NCBI GenBank assembly: GCA_031772625.1
Contig: CM062813.1
Span: 696,766,420-696,830,419, forward strand
Source: Pinus tabuliformis
Lineage: Eukaryota; Streptophyta; Pinopsida; Pinales; Pinaceae
Direction: 5' to 3'
Length of the DNA stretch: 64,000 nt
Shown: one piece after another, positions 47,429 to 59,800 of the stretch
Layout of the letters: every line of letters begins with the position of its first letter
How positions within the stretch are numbered: position 1 is the first letter of the stretch
Made by a program: the position numbers and the translations under genes
Notes under the pieces: model-generated
What the model was told of the DNA's origin: nothing
Seen by the model: only the letters and a program-made list of their open reading frames with translations
Database searches by the model: none

Positions 47429-48441
47429 CGTTATAGGCCATTTTGTCACATTTGGTCAATATGCCTTCAACTGGATCAATCAACGTCCTTTGACCTCCTT
47501 TTCATCATCCTTTCACAAAGCCCTAAGCATGAATCATTCTAATCCCAAAATTTATGCCTGAAAACACCTTGTTTAAGTGATTTTAAGGACCAACGCTCCC
47601 TGATTTCCTACTAGACAACGTTGACTACCAGGTTGCTCGACTGTGGCCAGTGTTGATCACCTACAGGTTGCTCTATTATGCACCTGCATTGGTTCTAGAA
47701 ATTCGGGAAAAAGGGAGAGAATCCCTAAGCCTCTTCTTCCAGGATATATTGTAGCCATTTACCTTAGATAAAAGTCTCGAATCCTATCCTATCCTACCTT
47801 GGATTTTTAATCCCTTATCCATTAACCTCATCCTCCCATCAAGAGTGGATATCAAGCCCTAGTTGGTAAAAGGATAAGAATTCATGAACTACCTCCTTCA
47901 CCTATATATTTACTACCATCCATAGGCAAGGGGTTGGATTTTGGAGAGTGATTCTACCCTTATGTTGCTAATGTGAGAGATATCTTCCCATGCATCAGGG
48001 TGATTAGAGGTTCACTATGTGACAAGGAAAGGACAAGTCAACTTGGAGGAGATCTTTTAAAACCTATTTTTGGTTGTAACTCACTCCATTTCTATTAATG
48101 CACAAAGTTCTTTATTTTCCTAGATATTATGTTGTGGTTTCATATATTTCAATATCATCTTGATCTATTGAATAAAGTGATTAGATGATGCTGCATAGAT
48201 TTTGTGGATCCTTGGCTTGTGTTATCTTACTATGTAGGTTCTAATTATAGTGATCAGAGCTAGGATTGGAGCATTCAAGCCAAAGAACAAGTGAAGCAAA
48301 CGACAAATTCCAGGTAGGATTCATCCCTTTATCTCTTTACTTTAAGGAAAACATTAGTACCTTTGTATTTCTGTTGTTCTAGGTCAGTCCACCAGGCCTA
48401 GGGAAGATACTTCTATAGGTAGTTGTAGATCTCGCATAACA
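47429..48441 (+). repeat. 3' LTR of E2
   Basis: Starts CGTTATAGGCC (first base mutated from T) and ends CGCATAACA, followed by target duplication GGGTA at 48442-48446. Confidence 0.92.
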
Positions 48442-48446
48442 GGGTA

Positions 48447-49674
48447 GAAGGAGTTGGGACTTGAATTCGTTGAGCCCTTGCATGACCATCCCCTCCAACA
48501 CTGACAACCTCCAACGGTGGAAGAAAATTAAGATGAGGGAGCAAGAGATCCTATCAAATTATTGCTTGAAGAAGCCCTCGAGCAGAAAAGGAATGAGATG
48601 ATGGACAACTTTACCCAGATCCTTTGACAGATGCCAACAAGTGACACTTCATCGAGCAGTCACTTAGGAGGTGTTACCCCCTTCAAGGTACAAGTTAACT
48701 TTGATATTCCTATATTCGAAGCTCAAATAGAAGTAGATGTTGTAGATAAATGGTTAAGTCTGCTGGAAGGCTATTTTTCGGTCCATAGTTTCTTCGATAG
48801 GGAAAATATTACTTTGAAACTGCTTAAGGTTGCCCCCCATGTCAAGGATTGGCGGGAAAATTACTATGAGAAAAGGGATGAGGAACCCTCTATGTTTATA
48901 GTCGCACCCTCTTTGTACCCTTTCTAAGATATTTTCAAGGAACAATATTACCATGTTGGGAGTTATGAAGACGAGTACATAAAATGGACCTCATTACATC
49001 AACAAAGGGACCAAGATGTGCATGAGATGACAAATATTTTTCATACTCTACACACAAAGATGGGTATCAAAGACTCTAAGCGACATCTGGTGCTTAAGTA
49101 TTGCGGTTGTCTGTACAAATACATTCAAGAAGAAATGGAGTTCCTGGACATATCCTCTTTTGGTGCAACATATCCTCTTTTGCCAAAATTGAACAAAAAT
49201 TTAAACAAAAGAAGCGAGACTTTGGATCTACGAATCTGAAGTAGGGAAAGAGCGCCCCCAAACCACAAAAAAAATGGACAGAGCCAAGGTGGAATGACCC
49301 AGGATAATCCATCGAAGCCACAAGCAAATAATGGCACCACAAATATGAAGAAGGACACAGGAAAGTGGTGTGAGTTCCACAAGAGCCCCACCCACAACAC
49401 AAATGAGTGTCGTGCCAAACAGTCATTGGTGCTCGAGCTAAAATCTTCAGAGTTCGATGCATGTTCTAATTTTGATCCAGAACTTGGCAAGGGAAACAAC
49501 AAGGGGAAACATATTATTAATGCAGAATCGAGTGCCATCGTTGCCGCCACCAAGGTCCAGAAGACTTAGCCTGAAGATCCAGAGGAGGGGGAGCATATCT
49601 TCCACTTAAAGATGTGGGTGAAGGGTTCTCCATTGCAGTTCATTGTCTATGGTGGGAGTCAAAAGTGTTGTTAG
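48447..49674 (+). pseudogene. gag and protease of E3, broken
   Basis: One reading frame carries gag nearly throughout: VNFDIPIFEAQIEVDVVDKW near 48,690, VAPHVKDWRENY, EQYYHVGSYEDEYIKW (48,942-48,989), HTLHTKMGIKDSKRHLVLK and EEMEFLDIS. It ends with a zinc-binding CEFHKSPTHNTNEC (49,369-49,410). Stops occur at about 48,925 and 49,238. After a stop at 49,567 the same frame gives the protease start GEHIFHL, then FIVYGGSQK, where active relatives have DSGSQK, so the catalytic Asp is lost. It directly follows the right target duplication of E2 and thus continues E3. Confidence 0.8.
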
Positions 49675-51960
49675 CAGTGCATAAAAACTATGAAGCGTCA
49701 ATAATTTTTTGGAGACCATACTGGGGACCGATTGTTTCATCTCTAGTTATTCAATCCTGCCTTCAGACAACCATACCCTTAGCTAATTAACCTAGCCTTG
49801 GAAACATATTGGGATATTACTTATTCCATGTTAAATTTCATTATTGACAATGGTAACACTTTCATTGAATTAGAACAATCTTGGGCCCTTATAGTTGAGG
49901 ACAAAATTAAAAGGATGAAGGGAAGCCCTCGAAAGACAACTTCGACATACCCATGCGCGATGATAATCAACTTATGTCTAGTGAGTTCCACTCCTTTAGA
50001 AGGATCTATGGTCTAAACCCTAAATCAAAGCTATGAAACCAAGTCAGAAGATGCAAATCATACTTCCTACTCAAGCTTGAATCAAATTTTACCAAGACTT
50101 TACTTACTCATCGAGAACGACTTGCCATTCTCATATAATCATGTTGCGAACATAATCCATAACTCAATCTTCTTCCTATTCGACCCAATCCTCATCAATT
50201 GCTTCTCATCTTCCCAAATTGGCAATCTCCATTCATGATTTAACCTTATGAAATCCACTACAAACCCTGCCAAAGTCATTAGAAATCGAAATTGCAATCC
50301 ATCTGTTATAGCATCATAATAACCAACATTATTTCCACAACAATGCCTTGACTAACAGCTTTATCTCTCAATAGATCAGAGCACAATGTTGGTGAGACCA
50401 ATGACTTATAGACACCTTAGTCATTGTCTCTCAAGGTACATACCCACTCGGGTGTTCACTGAGTATGACCTTCTAGGACTATTCTTATCTTGGGTTCTGA
50501 GCCCTCAAAGAATATTGGTCCTCTTGCCTACTCTTGTCTTGGATTCCCTACACATCCTCAAAGAGTATCAGATTGTAGATGATTACCCGATCCTCCCATT
50601 CTTTCTTCCTGATTGAATACAAGAATGTTGTGTCTATCACTTCCTCTTAATTGAGGAAGACATGCCCAAGTATCCTCTAACAAGGTACTTGTCCAAGTTC
50701 CTTTGTAATTGGGAACTTGTTATAAGCCCCTCTTAGCTAGGGACTTGTCCATTCATCAACAACTTCTTCTTTGTGGGTTCTCTAGCTGCTTGATCTCCTT
50801 TCTTCCTTTGATGTGTCATGGAGTCTTTGTTCAAGCTTCTTCTTGGTAGGGCACCATCCATCGATCACTTTCCTTCCTTCCTAGTCATGTCATTGCTTCC
50901 TTTGTGGAAAGTAGCTTTCTTGTCATATGATTATTCCTTGTCATCTTGTCAATGCTTCGGACTACTCTTCTCATGGGCGCTTCTTTGTACTTGCTTGTTC
51001 CCATGCATTGATCTAGTAGCCTTTCATGACTTCATCATGATATTTCTTCAACATTAAATGGTGTTTTTGCTTGGATGGTTCTTCATCATGACATCTTCAT
51101 AGAGTAGAATCAGTTATTTGAACCTTTCATATCTCCAAGGCCTTCATAGGTGTCAAGGGTCCTTTGATCTTTTCCTTTCTTAGTCAAAGTTATCTTGCCT
51201 TCTTTCGGGAGATATCCTCAATGGATCTTGTCAACATTCCTTTTTCACTTGCTTCTTTGTCAACAATATTATACTCCTTAAGTGAGTATTTCTTTTGTTG
51301 ACCTTTATTGCATTGTAGTACATGCCTTCGAGCATGTCATTGGCTAAATAGATTCTTTCCTACTTGATCATGTCATAGAACTATTGCCATGGCTCAATAA
51401 TATATAAATGATAACATTACTAAACTTTGATGCATACATGCCTCATCTTGATTATCCTTTGATCATCTTAGCTTCATTTGGTTGTCCTTGGTGTGGCCCT
51501 TCTTGCTTCATCTTAGCTTGCCTGCATATCATCCTTTCCTTGAATTCTATGAATGGGATTCCCAATGAGACATCTGCTTTTGTTTATGAATCTTCTTTTG
51601 AATATTCCATCATAGGATCTTGAAGACCCTTACCCTGAAAATGTTTCTTTCCTTTTGATGATGGAGGTCTTTTAAGATTCTTAATCATGACCGTTTTTCT
51701 TACATAGTGGATGAGGTCCTATTCTAGGTATGTTTCTTGTACATGAATATCTCGAGCTATATCTACCATGCTCCTATATTCTTAGAATATATTTCTAACC
51801 ATGCATTTTTGTTCTCATTTATAAATGCTCTTTCTACATGAGTATCTAGAACTCTATGTACTTCATGCTTCTAGATTCTAGAAGATGTTTCTAGCCATGA
51901 AATTTTTATTTTTTTCCCACATTCTCCTATCCTACTCAAAACTTTGAAAGAATACTTTAA
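49675..51960. other. Unassigned sequence between E3 protease and the antisense copia
   Basis: A 72-codon frame at 49798-50016 contains ELEQSWALIVEDKIKRMKGS but is not recognised. From about 50,400 the plus strand is pyrimidine-rich (CTTCCTT, TTGTCC words) with several open but unfamiliar frames. It probably holds the rest of the antisense copia and the missing E3 junction. Neither a copia 3' LTR nor the TGAAG duplicate was found here. Confidence 0.35.
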
Positions 51961-52019
51961 GTAAAGAGTTTGACTTAGTCATAGTAGAGATCCGGAGGAT
52001 CTTCCTTCTTTTGTTTCTT

Positions 52020-52890
52020 ATTTCACCTCTTGAGTCATGTGAGCTTCTTCCCTCTTTATTTTGTTGTTGTTGTCCTTCTTAAGCTTAGGACAATTCCTTT
52101 TGTAGTGTCCATATTCTTGGCATCCATAGCATTGATTTTGGACATATCTTTGTTGTTTGTTCTTCGTTGACGAAATTTCCCAAATTTTCCCTTTCTCTGG
52201 GCCATGGTAGCAAATGCTTACTCCTTTGATCCCACATTTTCCTTGGATTTGAGTTTCGTTTCCTCTGTTTTGCATAGAGACCACATTTCAATTAGTGTGG
52301 TAGTTTCCTTCTTGGCATATATGCTTGATGTGAAGTTGCCCCAATCCTTAGGTAGAGCATTGGGTACTACAATTGTGATTTCTTTGTTGGACATGACTTC
52401 CCCTAGCTCTTGAAGTTGATCTCTCATCTCATAGATCTTCATGAAGTAGGGAGATATTCCTTCCTTTAATATCTTCATCTTGTAGAATTCATTTCTTAGA
52501 GATATCACTTCTCTAGGTTACTGAGAATAACTCTACTAGTTTATCATAGATTTCTTTTGATGTTTCAAATTTGGAGACATAAGGAATGAGAGAGTCCTTG
52601 GTATATTCTATTAGAATCTTTTGAGCTCTTGTCTCATCCTTATTGTACTTGGCTAAGGCTTGGGTCTATTCCTTAGCAAGGATAGCAATATTCCCTTTGA
52701 CATGTTCTAGAAGTTCATTCTCCTTGAGAAGTAAATCAATCCTCTTCTTCCATGCAAGAAAGTTATTGGTACCTACCAATTTGTTGTTTTCCTTGCAAAA
52801 AGACATTGATGTATATTCAGAAGGGGACATATACTTACTTGATAGATTTTTAGATGTAGTGGATTGGTTTTGTCCTCGAAGACTTTATGG
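52020..52890 (-). pseudogene. Ty1/copia gag, broken
   Basis: Minus-strand translation follows the copia gag pattern: VGTNNFLAWKKRIDLLLKEN (52,775-52,716), SLIPYVSKFETSKEIYDKL, then ISLRNEFYKMKILKEGISPY, MRDQLQELGEVMSNKEI and PKDWGNF. It ends with a CCHC zinc knuckle CYGCQEYGHYKRNC (52,133-52,092). There is a stop after AILAKE and frame changes near 52,510 and 52,230. This family forms the nucleocapsid of the copia particle. Confidence 0.85.
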
Positions 52891-53200
52891 CTTGCCTTCC
52901 TAGGATCTTAATGTTCTTTAAGTTGCCTTATCCAAGTGGCCTTTTTTGATGATGAGATTTGCTTGGTAACTTGTAGATGAGGTAGGTCCCTCTTTGGTCC
53001 GCTCTTCTTTGTAGGTGCCTTTGTGTAAGGCTCTTCTTCTTGCTATGCAGTCTTCCTTGATGAATGATAGATGGTAGACCTTCTTGTCAGTGAAGTGATT
53101 GATACTTCTTGGCTTGATGTTTCAATTTTGTAGATGTCCTTCCTTGATGAGTCACCTTATGAGTGTTATTGAGATGCCCTTTCCTTCATGTGTCACATTA

Positions 53201-53212
53201 GCTCTGATACCA
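53201..53212 (-). other. Primer binding site of the antisense copia
   Basis: The minus strand reads TGGTATCAGAGC, a perfect iMet site, immediately after the LTR end CTTCAACA. Confidence 0.9.
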
Positions 53213-54476
53213 TGTTGAAGAATAAAGGGCAATTAGGTGTAGTTTGATTCTTCTTGAATTGGTAACAATTTGTGAAGCACATTTACAATTATCTTAGCTT
53301 GATATTCTTATTATTATTAGTGTGTGTGTTTGATCAAACTGCTACCAAAAACATAAATACAAGAACATAGATGTTGACTCTCTGCCAGGGCCAAAACCTC
53401 TCTCTCTTAGAGAGGAAACCCCTTCGGTAAGTTTCTCTTATTGAAACTTCTTATTGATCATTGCCAAATCCTAGACCCTTGGCTAGGATGTCCTCCAAGC
53501 ACAAGTCAAGTCCTTCCTATTTCTGAACTTTGTTTCCCGACACATAGACTTCCTCCTTCCAACTATTTTCTCCCCAACACTTCATCCTCCTTCTCTTGTT
53601 GCTTGCCTAGAGATAGACCTTCCTTGAGTTACCCTTCTAGACGAGATGTCCCTCTTCTATCCCTTGCTCAAGTAGATGTCTTCTTTTGTTGACCAAACGA
53701 TATCCTCCTTGAGGTATGTGTGTATGAACGTAATGTTGTTTTGATGCCCTATTTTTTCCATGTGTGGAGGGTACCCTTAGTGAATTAGGGTCCTTTCACC
53801 TTCGCTAGAGAGAGAGACTTCTTTGCTTGACTTGGGAGGCCTTGTAGGCCTAATATCTAGCCCAAACACTAACGAATGTTGCATTGAACTGCTACTAGTG
53901 TTATATCCACAATATGTCCTCCTTTTCTTCGCACGTGTGACTGTTTCTAGCCCTAGAAGTAGTCCTCTACCTTTGCTGAGCTTCCTCCTTCCTTCATTGC
54001 ACTTTTGGGGACCCTTTAGACTTTCTTCTCCTTCCTTTTCTCGGCTTTTCTCTTCACTGATTTCAAAGCTTGCGTTATTGAATTTATGAGGGAGTGGATA
54101 ACCTCTATATATAGAGGATTGTACCTCCTCTAGGCTGACATTAGGCCGACATTTTGTCTTTATGCCGACTTGACCATATCTTCATTATTTTCATCATTCT
54201 GCTTCTTTTGGAGGGCGTTGCTGCATGGAGAGGAATTTCACTTGTCTTGGAGGTATTCCTTTGACCTTATACATAGTGTAACATGACCTCTAAGGGTATT
54301 ATATAAATACAAAAACATTTTGACTTCCTAGAAGCACTTAACCATGTGCTTGACCTACTTCAATGAGAAAGAAACTCATTGAAAAGTAATATAAAAATAA
54401 TATTTCTTTTCTTGAATAAATACAAATATCAAAAGTACATTTATGAAGAACGAACCTAGTTACACTTTCTTCAACA
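53213..54476 (-). repeat. 5' LTR of the antisense copia, 1264 bp
   Basis: Perfect terminal inverted repeats TGTTGAAG/CTTCAACA. The right end abuts E3 RT coding sequence. Confidence 0.85.
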
Positions 54477-55222
54477 TGAAGAATACAAGGACATATTCTC
54501 CTCACCCACAAGAGTACCCTTGCACTGTTTGGTCAAGCACTCGACTGATCTGACTCCCAGAGCTCCTCTACCTAATGGACCAATATACGTCGTTCTCTTC
54601 TGGAAAATGTGGAAATCAAGCAGAAGATCCAAGAGCTGCTACAAAAAGGGTACATACAACAAACTCCTCACCTTGTGGGAGCCAAATTGTAATTGTACGA
54701 AATAAGGATGGGACCTAGAGATTGTGCATTGATTATCGGGCACTGAATAAAATCTCTATCAGGAACAAGTACCTGATCCCATGGATTGATGACCTTATTG
54801 ACCAACTCAAGGGGGGAAAGTACTTCAACAAGATTGATTTTAAGTCAGTATATCACCAAGTTCCAATAAATCCCACAGATATATGGAAAACTACCTTCAA
54901 ATGCAAGGAGGGCTTTTTTAAGTGGTTGGTCATGCCCTCCGAGCTGCCTGCAACTATTCTGAGGCTAATGGATGACATATTGCAACCTTTCACCAACTCA
55001 TTTTTTATTGTATATTTGGATGACATCATCATCTTCAGAAAGAGTTGGGCAGTGAACTTGCAACATATTCAACAGGTCCTCCAAACCTTGCGACAACACA
55101 AGCTATGTGCCAACCTAGAGAAGTGCTCCTTTGACATGGACCAGGTCCAATATTTGTGCTATATAATCGACGAGAAATGGATGCATGTGGATCTGGCTAA
55201 GATCCAAATCATTCGAGATTGG
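54477..55222 (+). pseudogene. Reverse transcriptase of E3, interrupted by E4
   Basis: Starts in RT amino sequence EEYKDIFSSPTRVPLH beside the copia LTR. After frame changes the frame 54722-55225 gives CIDYRALNKISIRNKYLIPW, FNKIDFKSVYHQV, FKWLVMP and the polymerase motif YLDD (55,012-55,023). It ends IQIIRDW exactly where the E4 LTR begins, and resumes at 62,846. FG of the usual MPFGL is replaced by SE. Confidence 0.9.
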
Positions 55223-56679
55223 TGATCCGAATTGGATCCTAGAACACTCCCTAAGTTTTCATGAACTCTTAAAATTATGCCAAAGTTTCAAAGTATTATA
55301 AAGATTAAGATTATCAGAGATATCTTTGTAACAGTTGCAATTTGTGAACATCATGGAGCAACGAGGATCCTCGGTCAAGCGCGCAGACTGTCGCCGTGGC
55401 AATGTATGCTGTCGCGAATTAGCAAAACAAGAGGCCTTTTCGAGAAACGGGGGTGGTTTTTGATATCGCCAGGCAAACCCCTCAAAGAAGGAAAAACCCC
55501 GAGCAACCGGACCCGAAAGGTTATAAAATGTAATGGATATCGCGCTAATTCCATCAGAGACGGGGTGCCACAAAAACCGGCAGAATATCAGAAGGGATTC
55601 GAGCGGTAAGAAGTTTCAACCGAGTCCCGCCCGATGCCACACAATGGGTGCCACTCGTCCTGCGGAAGAGAGAGAAAACCGCTCACATCAGATGAGTAAA
55701 TGTCATGTTACTTACCCGCCTGACATGAACGATGACCGTGGGATCTAGAGGCTCCAGATCAACGATGGAGACGTGTTCCGATGGATGACCAGATTTGACG
55801 AGGTTAACAGGCAAAGTTGTATAAGATTTGGAGTCCAAGGTGGATGATGCGTTGGTAGAAGGTCGTGTTCACGGGCATTCTTGGAGTTAACGGAATAAAC
55901 GGTCATTTTGAAAATGTCCAAGAGAACTGACACTTAGTTCGTTATGAAATAGGTGGCCACCTCCCTGTGAGGCGTTATACAGTGATGATTACACAGAATA
56001 AAGGGATTCGAATAGACAGAGGCAGGGGAACCAGAAAGCCAGGAAGAGGAAACGAACAATCAGAAAGCAGATTGGATTTAAAAGCCACGAAATGACAGAA
56101 AGAGACGCAAGTAAGTCAGAAGCGAAAAGCTGAGAGCAAAGAGAAGAAGTTGAGCTGACCTACAGAAGCAAAGGCAACATCGAGCCAGACAAAGCCAAAG
56201 AGAGTCAGAGATTTTGTGTACTCCAGAGAAGGCTTGAGAGTTCAAGCGAACTCCTCTGTATATGCCTATCATGTATGAGTCTCAGATTGGGTTCATACTA
56301 TTGTGACCAATAGAGTTCGTGTTTCAGTAGGGAGAGTCTGTGTACTCTAGAGACTTGGGGAATCCAAGTACAGTTCTACTGATTTGTATTTGCCGTGTGA
56401 GACTCAAATTGAGCTCACTGTTGTAAAAACTCTGCTTTTGAAAACATAATAGAGAGGCTACCACTGAAGGCTGGACCGGGAGACGTAGCCCAGGAGTATT
56501 GGGTGAACTCCTTATTAAACTTGTTGTGTTTACATGTTTGCCTGTTATGTTTTCTATAACTGCTTTAGTGCCTGTGTATTTCGCAATATTATCGATCCGT
56601 TGCATAAAATAACATAGGCATACCCATGCACATGAGTCTGTAATACCTTAATTGTTTGTCTTAGATCAATATCAGATCA
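55223..56679 (+). repeat. 5' LTR of E4
   Basis: Aligned end to end with the 3' LTR. It lacks a hairpin of about 30 bp present there. TTTAAAAGCC at about 56078 may be the TATA element. Confidence 0.93.
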
Positions 56680-56681
56680 AG

Positions 56682-56693
56682 TGGTATCAAAGC
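56682..56693 (+). other. Primer binding site of E4
   Basis: TGGTATCAAAGC, the iMet-type site with one G-to-A change, two bases after the LTR. Confidence 0.85.
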
Positions 56694-56738
56694 TTTAGGT
56701 TACTAAGGTTAGACAAGCTTGTGCTGGATTTTTGTTGA

Positions 56739-58129
56739 ATGATAACTAGATCAAAGCTTAAATTAGGAGAAGGAGAGTTGGTTGAAGCTAAGCCAGAAAT
56801 TAGAAGAGTCTACCCTAAGAGGAAAATGCCAGAAGAAAGTCCCTTGGAATCAGACTCCCAATTCATGGATAGTTTCATGACCATGAGAGCCATGGTAGAG
56901 GAAATGTATAGAGAATTTAAGAAAGGTAGAGATGAAGATTCATTAAACCCCAAACAAGATAAAGGAGCAGAAGAATCTCTCCTCCATGACCATTCTAAAG
57001 GCAAAGGGAAAGAAGAAAAGCTTCTCACACCTCCTAATAGCCCTGAAAATAAAAAGGAAACATCTTTGATTAAATTAGATGCTAAATTTGATTTGCTGAT
57101 ATATGATGGAGAGTTGAATGTAGAGAAGTTGGATAATTGGATTAGTCAGATTGGTGTATATTGCAGGGTGCAGAGCATTGATTCAGACAAGAGTAAGATT
57201 CAACTGACCAGCCTACGCCTTGGAGGCACTGCCTTGGTATGGTGGGAAGGTAGGACACAAGCTGACATGAAGAAGCATGATAAATTTTTTTTGTCTGGAG
57301 TGAATTTGTTTCTGCAATTAAAAAACAGTTCTATCCACTAGCTTATATGCAGCAACCCATGATGAGTTGGCAAACTCTTCGGCAATTAAAGGGGCAAAGT
57401 GTACAAGCCTACACCTAAGAATTTAGGAAAAGAGTTTTGATTCTAGGAATTTCTTTAGACTCACTTGAAACTCTGCTGAAGTATATAGGTGGTCTACACA
57501 GCTATTTAAAGCACACCATTCTCATGTTTAATCCCACTAGCATAGATGAGGTATCTATTCAGGCTACACATCTAGAGGCTAGAGGCAAGAATGTGAACCC
57601 AGAAGTTGGGGGATCATCAAAACCCACTGCAAGCAAGAATAAGGAAAAGAGAAAACAGAAATGGAAAGAGAGGAAGACAAATACTATACAAAAGACCAAA
57701 TATTCATGTTCTCACTGCAAGAAGGATGGGCATGATGATGAACACTACTGGATTCTGCATCCAACGCTGAAACCAAAGAAGTACGATGGAAAAAAGAAGA
57801 AGATTGTTGCAACTATTCAGAAAGATTTGGGGTCAGACTCAGGGGATGAAACAACAATCATAGCCACAGGTATAAAAGGTAAAAATTCTGAAGCATCTAC
57901 TAGTAATTCTACACAATCTACTGAAAATGAAGAAAATGAGAGGAAAAGACATGAGCTTTTTCATATTAGAGTTATTTCCAAGCATCAAAAGATTGATACT
58001 TTATTTGATAGTGGCTCACAAGTAAATTTAATTTCTGAAGCAATTGTAAAGAAGTTGGGATTACTGTCCACATCTCACAAGAAGCCATATCCATTAGGTT
58101 GGTTATGTGATAACGAAAGCTACGAGTGA
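56739..58129 (+). pseudogene. gag and protease of E4, broken
   Basis: The ATG at 56739 opens gag with a charged amino half, then FDLLIYDGELNVEKLDNWI and ALVWWEGRTQADM. A shift at the run of eight T near 57,285 moves the frame to WSEFVSAIKKQFYPLAY and MSWQTLRQLKG; a TAA follows near 57,417. The second half (57437-58129) holds a zinc knuckle CSHCKKDGHDDEHYW, in which the last Cys is Tyr. It continues into the protease with an intact DSGSQVNLIS (58,008-58,037) and a shift near 58,110. Gag and protease are fused in one frame in this group. Confidence 0.88.
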
Positions 58130-58362
58130 CTAGACAATGTAAACTTAGGTTTTCTTTTGGGTCAGCATTTGTAGATGAGGTTGAGTTAGATATCATTCCC
58201 TTGGATATATATGGAATTGTTTTAGGAAGTCCTTACCTGTATGATAGAAAAGCTATTTTCTATAAGGCATAAAACAAGTATCAACTCATTAAAGATGGAA
58301 TTGAATATATTGTAAAAGCTCATAAACTCAAGGATAATTATACTCTCATAAACTCAAGGCAG

Positions 58363-59391
58363 ATGAAAATAATTGTAAATTCATGCAAACAAGTTTCACT
58401 GATGGTTGTAAAGGAAAAGAAACCTGATAAAACCAATGTATTTGAGGGCTGTAATGCTAAACAACGAGCTGCTTTAAAAAAAATTGTTTCAGAATATGAT
58501 ATACTATTTCAAGAACCTAAAGGTCTACCACCCAAAAAGGAAATAGTACATGATATTAATTTGCAACAAGATGCTCCATTGCCTAACATCGGAATGCACA
58601 GGTTGTCCACTTTAGGGAATGCAGAAATCAAGAAGCAGGTACAGAAGCTACTCGAGAAAGGGTTCATAAGATCTAGCACATTTCCATGTGGGTCTCCAAT
58701 TGTCTTCGTGAGAAAGAAAGATGGCTCATGGAGAATGCGCATTGATTACCGAGCACTGAATAAGATAATGATAAAAAAATGTTATCCCCTTCCTCGCATA
58801 GATGATCTACTAGATCAATTGAAAGAAGCTATTTATTTTTCCAAGTTGGACTTGCATAGTGGCTACCATCAGGTCAGAGTTGCAGAGCAAGATGCATGGA
58901 AGACTGCTTTCAAAACAAAGCAGGGATTGTATGAGTGGTTGGTTATGCCTTTTGGCTTAACTAATGCTCTTGCTACTTTCATGAGAGTAATGAATGATGT
59001 ACTCAGACCTTTTATTGATGATTTTGTCATTGTATATTTAGATGACATTCTTATATTTAGTAAAACATGGGAAGAACATTTGAAGCATGTAAAGCAGACT
59101 CTAGATGTTTTGAAAAGAGAAAATCTTTATGTTAAGCTCTCAAAATGTGAATTTGGCAAAACATCTTTGAATTATTTGGGTCATATTGTAGGGGGTGGTG
59201 AATTGAAGATAGATCCCTCTAAGGTTGCAGTCATTGTAAACTGGCCTAAACCCAAATCTGCTACAGAAGTTAGAAGCTTCCTAGGAGCAGCACAATATTG
59301 GAGAAAGTTTATTTCTAACTTTTCCTTGATTGAAGCTCCCTTACATGCTTTAACAGGATTGAAAAAGGTGTTTCAGTGGGGAGGCAAATAG
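58363..59391 (+). pseudogene. Reverse transcriptase of E4, open for 342 codons
   Basis: All RT blocks are present in one frame: GLPPKKEIVHDINL, GSPIVFVRKKDGSWRM, IDYRALNKI, SKLDLHSGYHQV, WLVMPFGLTNA, YLDDILIFSK (near 59034) and LNYLGHIV, followed by the connection VRSFLGAAQYWRKFI. The frame ends at a TAG (59389-59391) at the RNase H boundary. The RT itself looks intact although the polyprotein is broken on both sides. Confidence 0.9.
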
Positions 59392-59800
59392 CAGAAAGCC
59401 TTTGACACCTTGAAATAAAAGATTAGCACAACACCAGTACTAGCACTGCCCAATCTTCAAAGACCATTTGAGATTGAACAGATGCTAGTGACTATGCCAT
59501 GGGAGCAGTGTTGATGCAGCACGGTAAACCCATATGTTATCATTCTAAGGCATTTAATTCTGCAGTAGTTAATTATCCCACATATCATAAAGAATTGTAT
59601 GCATTAGTACAGAGTGTGAAAAAGTGGAAACATTACCTAATGGGCAAAGAGACAGTTATACATATTGATCATAAACCACTTCAATATCTGCGCTCACAAA
59701 CTAAGTTGCAGCAATCAAGACACTATAGGTGAATGGGTTTTCTACAATAGTTTCATCTTGTCATTAATATAAAAAGGGCATACACAATAAAGTTGTAGAT
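59392..59800 (+). pseudogene. RNase H of E4, broken
   Basis: After a stop, TTPVLALPNLQRPFEIE runs to a one-base loss near 59,482. The next frame gives DASDYAMGAVLMQHGKP, SKAFNSAVVNYPTYHKEL and IDHKPLQYLRS. The catalytic acidic residues of DAS, KEL and IDH are all readable but split between frames. A further stop follows SRHYR. Confidence 0.85.

Larger units (their letters stand above)
34131..48441 (+). mobile_element. Tat-lineage Ty3/gypsy retrotransposon E2, 14.3 kb
   Basis: LTRs are 34131-35161 (1031 bp) and 47429-48441 (1013 bp), differing by roughly 12 % by eye. Ends are TGTTAT/ATAACA (the 3' LTR start has decayed to CGTTAT). The target duplication GGGTA lies at 34126-34130 and 48442-48446. 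Order inside: leader, gag, protease, RT, RNase H, integrase, a second RNase H, an antisense gene, a further sense ORF. Large size, the protease motif DYNILLGHTW followed by FPHKG, and a second plant-type RNase H place it in the Tat/Ogre group. All pol parts have stops and shifts, so it is dead. Confidence 0.92.
51961..54476 (-). mobile_element. Antisense Ty1/copia element: 5' LTR, PBS and gag
   Basis: Reading the minus strand: LTR 54476-53213, PBS 53212-53201, then gag to about 52,020. The LTR right edge touches E3's RT, and the five bases TGAAG after it are the likely target copy. Downstream pol was not recognised and the 3' LTR is missing, so the element is truncated or of a shortened type. 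Its left limit is uncertain. Confidence 0.75.

Noticed and set aside
45010..48441. Possible envelope-like gene in E2
   Set aside because: No signal peptide, transmembrane segment or glycoprotein pattern could be seen in the sense frame near 46.5-47.3 kb.
49094..49553. Two minus-strand frames of 122 and 142 codons
   Set aside because: They lie opposite the recognised E3 gag and are shadows of its codon bias.
50386..51623. Four plus-strand frames of 71-79 codons
   Set aside because: Phe/Leu/Ser-rich text from pyrimidine-rich DNA, without motifs; probably opposite strand of copia-derived or untranslated sequence.
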